DNA of 64,000 nt from NCBI GenBank assembly GCA_904066235.2, contig CAJFCV020000004.1:1736001-1800000 (forward strand), in the 5' to 3' direction. Source of the stretch: Bursaphelenchus xylophilus (lineage: Eukaryota > Nematoda > Chromadorea > Rhabditida > Aphelenchoididae). The notes under the pieces were generated by a model. It ran no database searches, was not told where the DNA came from, and saw nothing but the letters and a program-made list of their open reading frames with translations. Below, piece by piece: positions 39,801 to 51,630 of the stretch (position 1 is the stretch's first letter; the number at the start of each line of letters is the position of its first letter). The position numbers and the translations under genes were made by a program.

Positions 39801-42800
39801 GTCCGTCCGAAAAGTCGCTGGTATGATTTCGACGAAATGAATTGTGCAAAAAAAGCTCTCCTTTTGCACCGTGCAACAAGGCTTTTTCGGGTGTTCCTGG
39901 CACCGTGATTTTTCTCACAGTACAAGCGCTAAAAATCATTCTAGCGACTTTGCTAACGGTAGGTAGTGTCCAAGACTTTCCTCAACTTCTATCAAATCCA
40001 AGAAATCTATACAGCGGGGGAACTGATCCAATGGCAAAACCGGTACGATTTTGCATCCGGGAAGTATCAAAAATGTGGCAAAATGCTTCCCTCTCCAAGT
40101 GAAAAAACTCCAATTTCAAAAGCACGCCCGATCTTTTTGTATACGGAAAGGGCGCGTCCTTCAAAACGAAGCTTTTTCACTTGGAGAGGGAAGCATTTTG
40201 CCACATTTTTTGATACCTCCCGGACGCAAAATGGTATGTTTTTTGCCACTGGATCAGGTCCAACCACTGTAATTCATAAATGAAGGTACGTCCATGTCAA
40301 ACTGACGACCCCGGTGCTCGCCATGCATAGACTCTTCGCTAAAGGCTTTTACAATATTACAAGTGACGTCTTGACGTCACAGAGAATACAGAGAAAAGAC
40401 GCACAAAGCGCACTCTCTCACCCCAAAAATTCCCCATTTCTTCCCCGACAAGAAGTTGTTTCGGGGGTATTTTCGGTGAGTTGACAATCCATTCACCGGA
40501 CCGTGTTACAGTGGGGACCTGATCCAGTGGCAAAAAACGTACCATTTTGCATCCGGGAAGTATCAAAAATGTGGCAAAATGCTTCCCTCTCCAAGTGAAA
40601 AAACTCGATTTTGAAGGGCGCGCCCGTTCCCTCACCAAAAGAGCGGGCGCGCTTTTGAAATCGGAGTTTTTTCACTTGGAGTATTTTGCCACATTTTTGA
40701 TACTTCCTGGATAGAAATGGTAAGTTTTTTGCCACGTGATCAGGTCCCCAATGTAGCTTTTTTCAGTTTCATCCATGTCTCCACCAAGATTTGCCATCAC
40801 AAAACCTTCAAAAAATCTCCTTCTTACCTGATTCCGATATCCCAGCGTGACCTGCCCAATCAAACTTCTCGCAAACGGAATGCATCTCGGACTTCCATCG
40901 TTGTGAGTGGCCGGGAAATACGGATCCCCTTGGTCGATTTTAATCGGGAAGCAATGAATCGACAGAGTGTTGTAACTGTCGCAGGTCGAGCAGTTCAGAA
41001 TCGAATTGAAGGGCCCGCGAGTGATCGGCGAATGTGTGAAATCATGGTCCACAATCTGCCCCATTTGCATTAGCATGTGGCTGAAATGGACGGATTCTCG
41101 TTCGTCGTCGTTGTGGACCGTGACGGAGATCTTGCGCGCGGACGGAAGCTCCTTCCCACTGACAGCACGCGTCCTCGGCGAGTCGAATCCGTCGTCGTAG
41201 GCGGGGTCGCGGAGGCGTCTGAAATGGCAGAACATAATGCATTTTTTTGGAAGGAAAATATCATATCTTCAAAGGAGCTATTAACCGACAGTTATCAGCG
41301 GATAGAATTCCGAACAAAAGCAGTCGATAACTACCTTCGTATTTTATAAAAACCCCTACCTCAACGGCTCAAACGCATTTCCGTATTGAGGGAATCGCAA
41401 GTTGTTGCACCATCCGGAAATGGTCCTGTATTTTGCCGTGTGGTCGCATGGAAGTGGCTTTGGCAGACATTCCTTGGCCGCATTTGGAGTTTCACCAAGG
41501 AAATCGGAAAAGTTCCCAATGACTCGGCTGACGTCGACTTGAGGCAGGAGCTCTTGAAGGGTGGCAACGTCAAGATCATGGGGAAGACGTTCGTTTTCGG
41601 AGAGGCCGTCACTGGAATTTGAGGGTAAAATACTTTGGTAAACAGTTTTCACATCAGTCTGTCGGGAAAATAGTGGCATTATTTTCCCGACGGACTGATA
41701 TTCAATCTGCATTCAAAGACGAAAAAAAATCGTTTTTGTCCCGCTGCTGTTGGGCAATGTTTCATCGAGATTCCAGCATTTTATGAGATGATAACATTCA
41801 TTGTTTGCAAAGTAAACCGCCTGTTTCGCCGCATTGCAATACTTTTTCGGCCGCATTCCCCCAATTCCTCACCCTCTCAGCAGCACGTTCGTTGTGGCCC
41901 TGAGAATGCCCGCGGCTTCAGCGCGATCCAAACTCTCCTTCTTCGGCGCCATCAAACTGGCATGAGCGGCGACAGCAGACCCTCGATCACTTGCGCCTCT
42001 GTTCTGTTGTTGCAGACGCTTCTTCTCGGCCTCTTTCAGCCTTCGATATTGCTCGGCACCCATTCGCAGGGCCTTTTCCAGGGTCTCCTTGGTAATTGGG
42101 AGTCTTCGCTTGGGTTCTTGATCAATCCACATGTCCAGATTTGGTTTTACGGCGGCCGTGGTGTTACAGGCCATTGGACAGTTGCTAAAATCAAAAAGTG
42201 TTTAAAAAAATAAAAATTTCTTGAGTTTCTGATGCTATTGAGACTGTAGATAACCTACGTGTACTCATCTGGCAACTCAAAGACGCTCTGTTGAATCAGT
42301 CCCAAGTTATCGGTGTTTTCGCAAATAATTGTGGCCAACGTCGTCTTCCTTAACTCCATTAGCTGTTCTTCGGTGAAACCGGAGGGCTGGAAGAAGTTCT
42401 CATACCAGAACCGATCACCATGGCGAATCTGAAAGTAGGAAGCAATCATAAAAAAGTAATACTGAATGATCCGTCAATATTACTGATATTTTACTATAAA
42501 AAGTGTGTTCAAAGTGCAAGCATTACCTTTTCAAACTGATCGCTCAAGATGCATCCAAACGTTGGGCCAATCAGCGCGCCCCTCTCCGGTTTCTCCGCCA
42601 ATCCGCCGATAAACAAGTCGACATCCTCCACATTCAAATAAACGCTCTTTAACAGCTCTATATCCACGTTGTCATATAGGATTCCCTCCAAATCCTCGAA
42701 TCGTTCGACCTTCTCCAGCCCACAATAATTTCTCCATTCCGTATACGAGTTCAGTCCGTGATCTCGTCCCATTTGGATGAGTAATGCGGCATAATCGAGG

Positions 42801-45502
42801 CCGAATTGTTCTTGGCCCCTGAGGAATTTCTGGGTGAATTCGCGGGAGATATGCAGCCCAGGCGCTCGGATGGGCTCTCTGATCATGAATCGGAGCAGTG
42901 ACTCCACCTTGTCTCGATGGTAGATCACTGACGGGTTGTTGAAGAAGTTGCTCAACGGCTGCTTGTTGAGGTTTTGCCCGCTCTCGGTGACTTGCGCAAT
43001 ACTGTCGGGCAGAAGGGACAGGTAGAAGTGGCCCACAGCCGCAGCGTATTCGTTGAGAAGAGAAGGATTGGTTTTCTGAAAAAATAAGAATAAGAGCAGT
43101 GCTAAAACTCCTGTAAGGTATAATGTGTTAAATTCACACCCTACCATATTATAATCCGCATCGAACGACCTTCTCCGCAACTGCAGTCCCTTCTTCTTCA
43201 ACTTCTCCTTTCCAACAACAATCGGCAAGTATTCCGAGTAGGTGATATGTTGGACCTGAGCAATCAGGATCCTTCTTGCCTCCTGGAAAGTCCTCTCATC
43301 GTCCCAGTGAGAGTTGCGCTTGTGGAGTTCGCGTGCCAACGTATTGTGATGCCGAATGAACAGCGTCTGCATCGCCGCATTCGTCGGCAACACATTTGTC
43401 CACGGATTGGCGCTCTCGAAGCAAGGCTGATCATTCGGAGCGGCGCAACTTCTCGAACTCTTCGCCGCCGGCGGTGGGATCTCTCTGAAGCGCTCCGAAG
43501 GCTTTACCGACTTGAGACGGCCGTCCGAATGTTCTCTCAGCTTTTTCACTTCTTCAGCGGTGCGGCCATAAAGTTGAGAGGCGTCCAAGAACGAGGTGGC
43601 CAGATTGGCCTGCTCTCGAGGGCCGAGGTTGCAATTTTCTCGAGGCGCAGTGAAGGAACGACTGTACTGAAGACATTGGCCGCGTGCTGAAAAGATGACT
43701 TTTTGTAGAGGATTTTTTGAAAGAGAGATACAGATCCTGAGGAACATTGTGAGGAAAATATATTTAGTACGACATATCCTGTTTCCCCATCAGTTCTCTC
43801 GGCCCAACTCAATTTTTTATCCATCCCTTACTCTTGTACTGCTCATCGTCTGCACCCGCAATAATCGGCAGGCACTCGTCGTGTGTTGTAGCACAACACG
43901 GCAACGGCAGGCTCTCCTCGCCTTTGAACAGCATCGTTGATGCGACTTGGGCGACATCCGAAAAGATGAATTGCGACCATTGCGCTAGCATCAGCGTGCA
44001 AAACTTGTGGGGCTTTGGGTTCGTAGCGTTAGCGTTGTCAATGAGTAAAGTCTTGGTAATCAGTCTGGGCGACGCCAAAGGACGGCCATTTTTGGAGGTT
44101 CGAAGGGTTGAAACTCCTAGAAAATGAGGAGAAAATATTGACCAACCAAGGAGAGATACGAAAGAATAGATAAATAAAGTCTGTAGAGCCTACCGTCCGC
44201 ATAACTTGGGGCCTGCAGTCGCTGCATTGGCTCATAGCCGGCTCCCCACAACGGATGGTCGACATTGTTGCAATGTCCGGAGTAGGTCCGGTATTTCCCG
44301 GGAATGCATTCGGCAATAGCGTTAATCGGACAAATCTGATGGATGATGGTGTTGTTCACGGGGAAGAAGGGCATTCCCTGTGTTAGGTCGGTAGTTGACA
44401 GTTTGGAGGTGAAACTGAAATTTGACGATCGCTAGACAACGTCACTATTAAAGGTCGATTTAGAGGCGATAGAATCGTTTTTTCGAATTGTTCTAATAAA
44501 AGCCCCAAAACGAGCGAGTTATGTCCCCGGCTCACAATCAGCCCTCATGTAATGGTGGATCAAACGTAGATAGGTATCGAGAACAGACACAGGTTTTGGA
44601 ATAAGATTTATTTAGACCACACCGAAAAAGGAGAAGTGAGACAATGTTCTGATAATTGGTGACGAGACGTTGCTTTTATATGAGTTGGTTTATGCTAATT
44701 TCTATGGGAATTGTGGAGACTTTTGACGCTCCACAACAGACTAAAGTCTTCTTCTAATTTGACATCTTCTAATTTTTGACATCCCCAGCGCTAGACGTTA
44801 CGGCTTTTCGGGCCAACGACGGTTTGGGTCAAAGAGCCTTTTCGTTCGATGAGATCTTGTTGTACATTGCCATGTACATATATCTATCTTTTCAAAATTT
44901 TAGCTGATACCTAGCCATAAACGTACCCTATAATTTTTTCATTTATTTTCTTACTTTTTCAAATTCGCTGTGGCCTTCAACGACACCAGCGCACTGTAAG
45001 ACAAGTCCTTTGAATAACGATCTTCATTCATCAAGTCGGCCCAAGCGTAAGTTGAAAAAAGGAAATTTGTGCCTGAAAATCAACAAGACTCCTTGTCTAT
45101 TCAATAAAACTCCATTTAAAATCAAGGTTGTGAAAGTTTAACGCACCTCTGAAGTCGTTGAACAACGCCTGTTCCGTCCTGTTGTATAAAATGTCCATTT
45201 CATTTTTCGCTCTTATTGCGGCGAACTGGACACTTTGCTCTTCCACATTCGGCGTCTCCACTGATTGTGGGTCGTCAAACAAGATTGAGTTTTCATCTAC
45301 AATTAAATGAAATCAACTAAACCGTATTTTACCTACCATCACAGGGCAAAAAACTTTTGCCGCATGGGAAATTGCTTCGACGGGTCCGAAGGACATCCGA
45401 AACGTCGTTTCTTCGGCCAAGCGATATTCGTTCGTCTGCCGTGCAGAGCGTTGTTAATAATATTAACGGAAAAATGGCCAACAGACCTGCTGTCGGGGCC
45501 AT
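36825..45502 (-). CDS. Secreted double heme peroxidase (two animal-peroxidase domains, C-terminal VWC-like module)
   Basis: Sixteen minus-strand exons join without a frame break to 1543 residues: 45337-45502, 45147-45296, 44955-45072, 44194-44414, 43832-44116, 43145-43686, 42527-43075, 42259-42428, 41873-42184, 41360-41611, 40828-41218, 39062-39738, 37995-38401, 37845-37953, 37260-37321 and 36825-37045. Residues 1-22 are a signal peptide. Domain 1 (about 172-770) has CNN...[21 protein letters not shown] and a proximal-type histidine (AAAVGHF, 510). However, the distal site reads WSQFIFSD (His to Ser at 271), and Trp409 stands where the catalytic arginine should be. Domain 2 (about 855-1440) keeps GQIVDHDF (His980), GDERNN (Arg1120), FRFGHTLI (His1224) and [14 protein letters not shown] cysteine-rich VWC-like end ([13 protein letters not shown]) follows. 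Insect DBLOX proteins have the same arrangement of two domains. Probable role: matrix or cuticle oxidation. Confidence 0.92.
37073..37225. mobile_element. Family-3 MITE in the last intron of the peroxidase gene
   Basis: Runs from TAGACTGTCGGGAAAATAAT to TTATTTTCCCGACAGACTGA and fills most of the 215-base intron between exons 15 and 16. Confidence 0.7.
37365..37790. repeat. Dispersed repeat, GACAGTTCGGGT family, in a peroxidase intron
   Basis: Contains AAAGACAGTTCGGGTCAACA, GTGTAGGGCAGGTGGAGACC, CAGCTATTGTAACATACAG and the end CGCCATGCATACAAAGG in the usual order. It lies between exons 14 and 15. Confidence 0.55.
38551..38768. mobile_element. Family-2 palindromic MITE in a peroxidase intron
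   Basis: From CAATGGGGGACCTGATCCAG to CTGGATCAGGTCCCCTATTG, between exons 12 and 13. Its left half has lost the segment matching TTTTGCCACATTTTTGATAC. Confidence 0.65.
39790..39960. mobile_element. Family-4 element (GTCCG...AAAGTCGCTGG ends) in a peroxidase intron
   Basis: Starts near GTCCGTCCGAAAAGTCGCTG and ends at ATTCTAGCGACTTTGCTAAC, with TTTTGCACCGTGCA in the middle. Other family-4 copies are at 34950-35131, 49745-49908, 53350-53535, 55310-55412, 58660-58781 and 57281-57449. Confidence 0.6.
40012..40269. mobile_element. Family-2 palindromic MITE in a peroxidase intron
   Basis: From CAGCGGGGGAACTGATCCAA to TTGGACCTGATCC read on the other strand at the right end (GGTCCAACCACTG). A full-length copy in the intron between exons 11 and 12. 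Confidence 0.7.
40509..40753. mobile_element. Family-2 palindromic MITE, second copy in the same peroxidase intron
   Basis: Bounded by TA on the left (GTTACAGTGGGG) and right (CCCCAATGTAGC). It lies 240 bases from the copy at 40012-40269; the two may pair with each other in the transcript. Confidence 0.7.
41653..41700. mobile_element. Minimal family-3 element (ends only)
   Basis: ATCAGTCTGTCGGGAAAATA is followed almost at once by its inverse, TATTTTCCCGACGGACTGAT. It is an internally deleted copy in the intron between exons 9 and 10, immediately upstream of the exon-10 acceptor. Confidence 0.65.
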
Positions 45503-46019
45503 TTTTGCGGGAAAGTCCTATAATAAGTGATTTTGTATCTTGCCATTGTTTTTTTCGCGCTCAAAGTTATAATAGACAGTTCAGCGGGCCCAAAAGTGAA
45601 GGCGTTGGAATTGCGGTGCTTATACTTTTACAAGAGTCGGCACAAATATGAGCAATTTTCTTCCAAGACATATGCCAAATTCATGGCTCGGGATTCGCAA
45701 AAAACAACCAAATTTTTCACCCCGAGAGTTCAAGGTCAAGACTTGACACGAATTTAGATGATTTCTCATCCGATTTACAAAATCCAAGGGTCCAAAAAGG
45801 CCTTCGCTCATAAAAAATGTCTCCGCCGAGCTTTCGCCAATGTGAGAAACATAACAAACTGATTTTCGTCCAAGGTTAAGCTGTCTGGCTTTCTAACAAG
45901 ATCTAATTTTCAATAAATGTGTCAAATGTCTCCGCCGAAAAAAGGTCTCTCCGCCCAGGCGAGGAAAAATCTTTTTCATATCCTAAAGCCGCACGACTTT
46001 GAATTTTAAAACCAATTTA

Positions 46020-46262
46020 CAGTGACGAACCGGTGGCAAAAAACGTACCATTTTGTATCCGGGAAGCATCAAAAATGTGGCAAAATTCTTTCTTCTCCGA
46101 GTGAAAAACTTTGTTATGAAGGGCGCGCCCTTTCCCTCATAGAAAGAGCGGGAACGCTTTTGACATCGGAGTTTTTTTGGAGAGGGAAGCATTTTGCCAC
46201 ATTTTTGATACTTCCCGGAAGCAAAACTGTACGTTTTTTGTCACTGGATCACGTCCCACACT
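46020..46262. mobile_element. Family-2 palindromic MITE upstream of the peroxidase gene
   Basis: CAGTGACGAACCGGTGGCAA to CACTGGATCACGTCCCACAC; inverted halves with TTTTGCCACATTTTTGATAC inside. About 500 bases upstream of the signal-peptide exon. Confidence 0.65.
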
Positions 46263-46264
46263 AT

Positions 46265-48130
46265 AAACTTCTTGGATAGCTGCAAGGAGCACAAAGATAT
46301 TCGCAAAAACTTGCTGTAGCATTTCTTGGAACACCATGTAAAATAAAACGACTCTCATAACTTGTTAGGCTAACGGCATTACAAAAAACCAATTATCACA
46401 AAATAACCCCGTATCTGTGAAATCAATTTTACATGGCGTGCTGATAACCCTATCAAAATGCCATATACGCCATGATGATTCTCTAAACGACAACCCGTAG
46501 TCACCCCATCACCCTCCGTCATCATCGGCACTCATCTTCGTTTCCTCCCCGTTTCCCGATCAGCGAACCGGCTTTATCGCCGACGTTCCTCGGATCCTGA
46601 TGATATAACTGGAAGTTACGGCATGAAAAAAGGAAAGAGTTGGTTTATGAACGATCAAATATTTGCAGAAGATGAAGAAAAATGCAACTGAAAATAAGAA
46701 TCAACTACTAGAAATTTGTAAAATACGCTTTTTGTCTCTTCGACTGAGAATCTTTTTAAGCCGAAAGTTGAGGAAAATTTGATCCTTTTTTGCAAATTTC
46801 CGCACCTATTTCTGCCGTACAGTCCAGTGTTTGCAAAAAAATCAATTCCTCACAAAACTGGCAAGACATGACTAAAAAGTGTCTTCTCCGTGGCCACTAA
46901 CGCCGCAAAAGGCCGTTGAATATCCCGGCCGTCACAGCAAAGCGCGAGGCTAAATTTTATGGAACTGAAACACCGTGAATGCACAAAAAGGTGTGCAAAA
47001 CTTAAAAAAGACTTCACTTATCAGTCTGACGGGAAAATAGTGGCAGGTCGGCACAAAATCACTACAAACACCGACGTTAGTGCTGTATGGGGTTCAAAAC
47101 GCTGGTAATCCACGTTATTTCGTCCCTAATGACCTCACAATTCATTAGCCACCCTTTAAATATCTTGCAACGTCATAGTTTAACCTTTCCCCTCTTCAAA
47201 TCCGATTATGTTTATAACTGGCCGGTCTTTGACCCCATAATTTATAATTTCTTTTACCCAAGGTAAACAATACCACCAAGTTGCAAAAAAGTCATCATAA
47301 AAGATTATAAAAGAAAATACAACAAGCCGATGACGACGCTTGAATTCTAAAAACGATGACAAAATCCGGAAAGATTGAAGGATTTGGAAACTTTTATAGG
47401 GCTCTCTTGTTTCCGATGGGTATTTGCGTAATCGTTTGAGACAAAAAGACGGCCTACAAGCCGGCGGGGTTACAGGTTAAACGGTCGGGTAATTGGAGAT
47501 GAGACTGTTTGAACGTCAAGTTTTGAACAAACTCGTCGGGTGTCAAGTTGATCGAGCAAACGCTCAGGAACGGTTCGGATTTGTGGGATTTGTGATGAAA
47601 CAGTTTGATGGGGAGGTTGGGAAAAACGTGGTGAGATGATTGCATGAGACTGTGAAGAATATTCCGGTAAAAGCTAAAGGAAATTCAAATTCCAAAGAAC
47701 TGAACTGGGGCATTTTCTTGAAAGCCGAACTTGCAATTTCGAGAAATGATGAGAAATCAGGCGTATTAAACCGAAACAAGCTTGCCGATGTCTACAAAAC
47801 AACCGCAGAAACCTCCTTCCTCAATAAAAAATGGGCTTCCAGACGGAAGCCTGGATCCGAGTGGGCGAAAGCTGATGATTTATAATATTTTCGCGCCGAT
47901 TTCACTCATTTGTCGGTAATAAGTTCGGAAGCTGGTTTATGACGCCGAACGGAAGCGAGAGGTTCCGAAGGGGCTGACCTTTTTACTCGTATTTATTTAG
48001 GTGAAAGAGGTAGAAGTTTTAAAAGTAATGAATAAAAGTGAAGATAATGCAAATGGTGCAGTTTGCAAGAAGATTTGGTAGTCGTATTTTGACTGATCGT
48101 CAAAAGTTGCACTTGGATTTAGGGCCCCTA
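46265..48130. other. No gene seen
   Basis: A decayed family-1 relic lies around 46730-47030 and a half family-3 end at 47027. 46490-46620 is G/C-richer but too short to judge. An open frame at 47655-47883 has neither a good start nor any recognisable motif. Confidence 0.4.
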
Positions 48131-48134
48131 TTCC

Positions 48135-48300
48135 AGGCTGGGGCCAATGCGCTATCTGAAATTTTGCTGAAAACGATATGGCGCAGCTCGAAAACAAGCT
48201 GAAACTTAGCCCCGGCGAGCTGCGAAAGCTTGTTTTCCGTTTTTTTTTCCGAACTGCGCCCTATCATTTTCAGCAAACTTTCATATAGCTCATTGGCCTC
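48135..48300. repeat. GCGCAGCTCG palindromic repeat
   Basis: GGCCAATGCGCTATCTGAAA at the left is mirrored at the right (TTTCATATAGCTCATTGGCC), with GGCGCAGCTCG inside. Third member of the family seen at 9360 and 12445. Confidence 0.6.
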
Positions 48301-48659
48301 TGTGTTGTAACTTCCCAAGCGACTACACAAACAATGACAAACAAGTAAACAGACCCTAGGCGACAACGTCAATGATCAGCCCAAAATCTTATGCTCAGAA
48401 TGCAACGTACAGCGCTCAGCTTGACCATACGATACAATAGACACAATGGACAAACAGAAATACACTTTACTGACCAAATCACAACCTCCACAAGGGGAAA
48501 ACAGACAGAATAATCCACACTGACCGGTTGGAAGCGTTCCATTCCTTTTATACCAATTCGTCGGTCATTCCGCGGAATATGCAAATTCGCACGCGAAGTT
48601 GTGGCATGACCATTTCGTCTGTAAACTAGACGATATTATATCCTGTATCCTATTATACA

Positions 48660-48992
48660 ATACGGAAAATTCTCAAAGTGCGACGCTCAGATTGTAGTGG
48701 AGTTTGGACCAAATTTAGATTAGTTTTCTCTGCCAAGGGTGTGAAACGTCCGTGAGCATTGTGAGACACACGATTTAGCTTATCGTTAATTAAAGCTAAA
48801 ACACTTTTTTTGCCTCTCACCGCGCTCTGCATTTTGGCGTAGTCTCTCATCGACAAGCGTTGTTGAATACCTCGGCTTCCGTTGCAAAGCGAAAGCCAAC
48901 GTTTTCGAGGGTTGTTACGTGGTCAACGCACAATGTATGGGCAAATTATGAAGGAAATCTGAACGTCGAATTTTGGGAAGTTTCCTTGTAGC
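48660..48992. mobile_element. Decayed family-1 MITE
   Basis: GGAAAATTCTCAAAGTGCGACGCTCAG-like start and AATCTGAACGTCGAATTTTG-like end; many substitutions and a deletion. No gene in the surrounding 48,300-50,090 apart from a family-4 element at 49745-49908. Confidence 0.55.
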
Positions 48993-50098
48993 AGGCCCAC
49001 AGGCAACCACTTGTGGAAAGCTAGAGGAACCACAGAGATTCTGCGGAATCAGTCAACATTTACCCCTTTTTTGGCGGTTAGATGTTACAGTTAAATTTCC
49101 AGGCGTATAAGTGGTTTGAATAGTTACCGTAAGGTTAACCAGACATTTTCAAATGATCAGAATTCATTTTTTCGAAAAGAAACTCCCATAACTTTGAAAG
49201 CGGATCAATTCAATAGATTCGTGTGCTTATCAGTGCCCGGGAGTTGCCAATGCAAACTTTATATCATATTACGTAGATTACGTTTGAAAAAACGTAATTC
49301 CCAACGGTAAATGTCGACTGCCCGCAAAGTGGTTACACGTAAGAGACGCAACGCCTCCCTTGTCTTTATTTGATTCTGAAAAACATTTACCATCCATCCC
49401 TTCAAATCTCCTTACACTGTCAATTTCATAAGACTATATTTAACGCAACACCCGCGTTTCGCAATTTCATTACTGCTACCGAAAATTTGGTTCCTCCTGA
49501 ATATTTATTTTTAGACGGTATTTGCGATGACCATTCTCTCTTTTCTTCTCGACCTTTTTTCTAATACTTTTCGAATGTCTGTAAAGGGCAAGACGGAATG
49601 AATTATAAAAGTGCAAATCAGAAGGAGCATTCGCTGTCTGGCTGCACTTTATAAATATAGTTATTCGTCTGGACGGCGAGTTTTTTTTCGCCACTCCTTT
49701 GACGCCCTTGCTTCTACTCGAGTGCTTTGGACAACCGTTTGTACTAGACCGTTCGCAAAGTCGCTGGAGTGATTAAACAAAGGTTCACACGGCGCAATTT
49801 CTTACTTTTTGCAATGTTTAATAAGCTTGGGCTATCGCTCGTACGCTGGCTTTTTTCTGCACAGTGTAAACGCCACAAATCACTCTTGCGGTTTACGGAA
49901 CGACTGATAGGCAAAAAGCTGTTTGCCGTGGGGCAAATTGGACATGACAGAGTCACTAATGTACATAGTATAGAGCTAAAAACATGAGCTCTGATTGACC
50001 TCGTCCTGTCGGTTCGTCTGGAAAATCCAGTGGCTGACCTGATCCCACTTCATTTTCTCGGTGGCGATGAGATTTTTTATGCAACAGAACGCTCACTA

Positions 50099-50327
50099 CA
50101 GTGACGGAGCTGATCCAATGGCAAAAACGCATCATTTTGCATCCGGGAAGTATCAAAAAATGTGCCAAAATGCCTCCCTCTCCAACTAAAAAAAAACTCC
50201 TTTTTGAAGGGTGCGTTTTTAGAATCGGAGTTCTTTCACTTGGAGAAGGAGGTATCTTGCTACATTTTTTGATACTTCCAGGATGCAAAAAGGTGCGTTT
50301 TTTGCTACTGGATCTGCTCCTCCACTG
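50099..50327. mobile_element. Family-2 palindromic MITE
   Basis: CAGTGACGGAGCTGATCCAA to TGGATCTGCTCCTCCACTG, with TA on both sides. It splits a family-3-like sequence whose ends are seen at about 50005 and 50375. Confidence 0.7.
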
Positions 50328-50980
50328 TAGTTAGCGCTCTGTTGCATAAAAAATCTCATCGCAACAGTGTGTTCATTATTTTCCGACAGTCTAATTACAC
50401 GAAATTCGTAAAGCTTTTCCGACAAAAATCGGGGTTTTTTGTCACAGTGCCTGTCACTAAAATCACCCCAGCGACTTTAGGAATGGACTATTATAAATCT
50501 TATCGACATACGGTATTTACCCACCGAATCTCTGCCATCTCAAAAACAAAACTTTGTTGTTTTAAGTTTTACAATAAAACAGTACCCAAACTTTTGCCCT
50601 TTTAACTTCGAACAACGCCTAATTTGTTGTCCAGCCTTTCCTGTTTACTTTTCCGTGCCCACCGATGATCTCTGAGCCGGCCTTTGATCGTAATTTTATT
50701 CCAAAAACTTCATTAAAAACGCTCTTTTCATTGACTTTTTTTCAATCCTAATCATTTGGCCAGAAGGTTTATTTTTGTCCCATTCATCGCCGCCTTACGC
50801 AATCTCCACACGTGTGCGGTTTGTGGCCTATGAGCAATGGAAAATCGTTTGGAAATAAGGACCATTGATCGGGCAGTGATGAGGTCTGGAACCGTTTGGA
50901 CTGGGGTTTGGAGATTTTTTTCGTGCATTGAAAATTTGGCTGAAACTGTGCATTAATTTTGCTTGTTACTTTCTAACTAA

Positions 50981-51630
50981 CAAGGGAAGTACCTCAAGTG
51001 CGACGCTCAGATTGTCTTCGAGCATGAACTAAATACAGTGGGGGACCTGATCCAGTAACAAAAACGTGCCATTTTGCATCCGGGAATTACAAAAAATGTG
51101 GCAAAATGCTTCCGCCTCCAAGTAAAAAAACTTTTTTGAAGGGCCGAAATCTGAGTTTTTGTACTTGAAGAGGGAGGTAATATTTCGCCACATTTTTTGA
51201 TACTTCCTGGATGCAAAATGATACTTTCTTGCCACTGGATCAGGTCTCCTACTGTATCAATTCCTAAGAGTTTTAGCTCGCGCTTTACAAGCGCCGCCGA
51301 AAGATTGAACGATCTTTGTCGTCGAGAGAGTACGCTGAACGCGGAGAACGGAGAAAGACAAATACTTTTTGGCCATAACTTTTCTAGTTTCATGCGGAAA
51401 AAATTGATTTTCTGTGGAAACATTACCCTTTAAGATAGAAATAACTATGAAACTTTTCGTGCCGAAATTTGGCAAAAATTGTCAAAATTTCGTCGACTTT
51501 CGATCTAAAAATCTCGGTTTTTTCTGCAAAGTGCGAGCTAAGATTCTGAGATATATTTTAGAAAAAGTTTTTCTAAATTTGTGCCATGTTTCGCCATGAT
51601 CTGAGCGTCACACTTGAGGTACTTCCCTTG
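50981..51630. mobile_element. Family-1 MITE carrying a nested family-2 MITE
   Basis: Ends CAAGGGAAGTACCTCAAGTG and CACTTGAGGTACTTCCCTTG, with TAA on both sides (50978-50980 and 51631-51633). The internal sense is opposite to the copy at 11992. Interrupted at 51036-51254. Confidence 0.8.
51036..51254. mobile_element. Family-2 MITE nested in family 1, with precise empty site
   Basis: CAGTGGGGGACCTGATCCAG to GGATCAGGTCTCCTACTG, flanked by TA (51034-51035, 51255-51256). Removing the element and one TA gives AACTAAATATCAATTC, which matches the uninterrupted family-1 sequence elsewhere. Confidence 0.85.

Noticed and set aside
45147..45150. Joining peroxidase exon 2 directly to exon 4 through a GTTAAA donor
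   Set aside because: It also keeps frame, but a better model uses the GTGCGT donor and an extra exon at 44955-45072 with consensus sites and continuous coding sense.
47655..47883. A plus-strand gene of about 75 residues
   Set aside because: No ATG with context, no splice partners, no motif.
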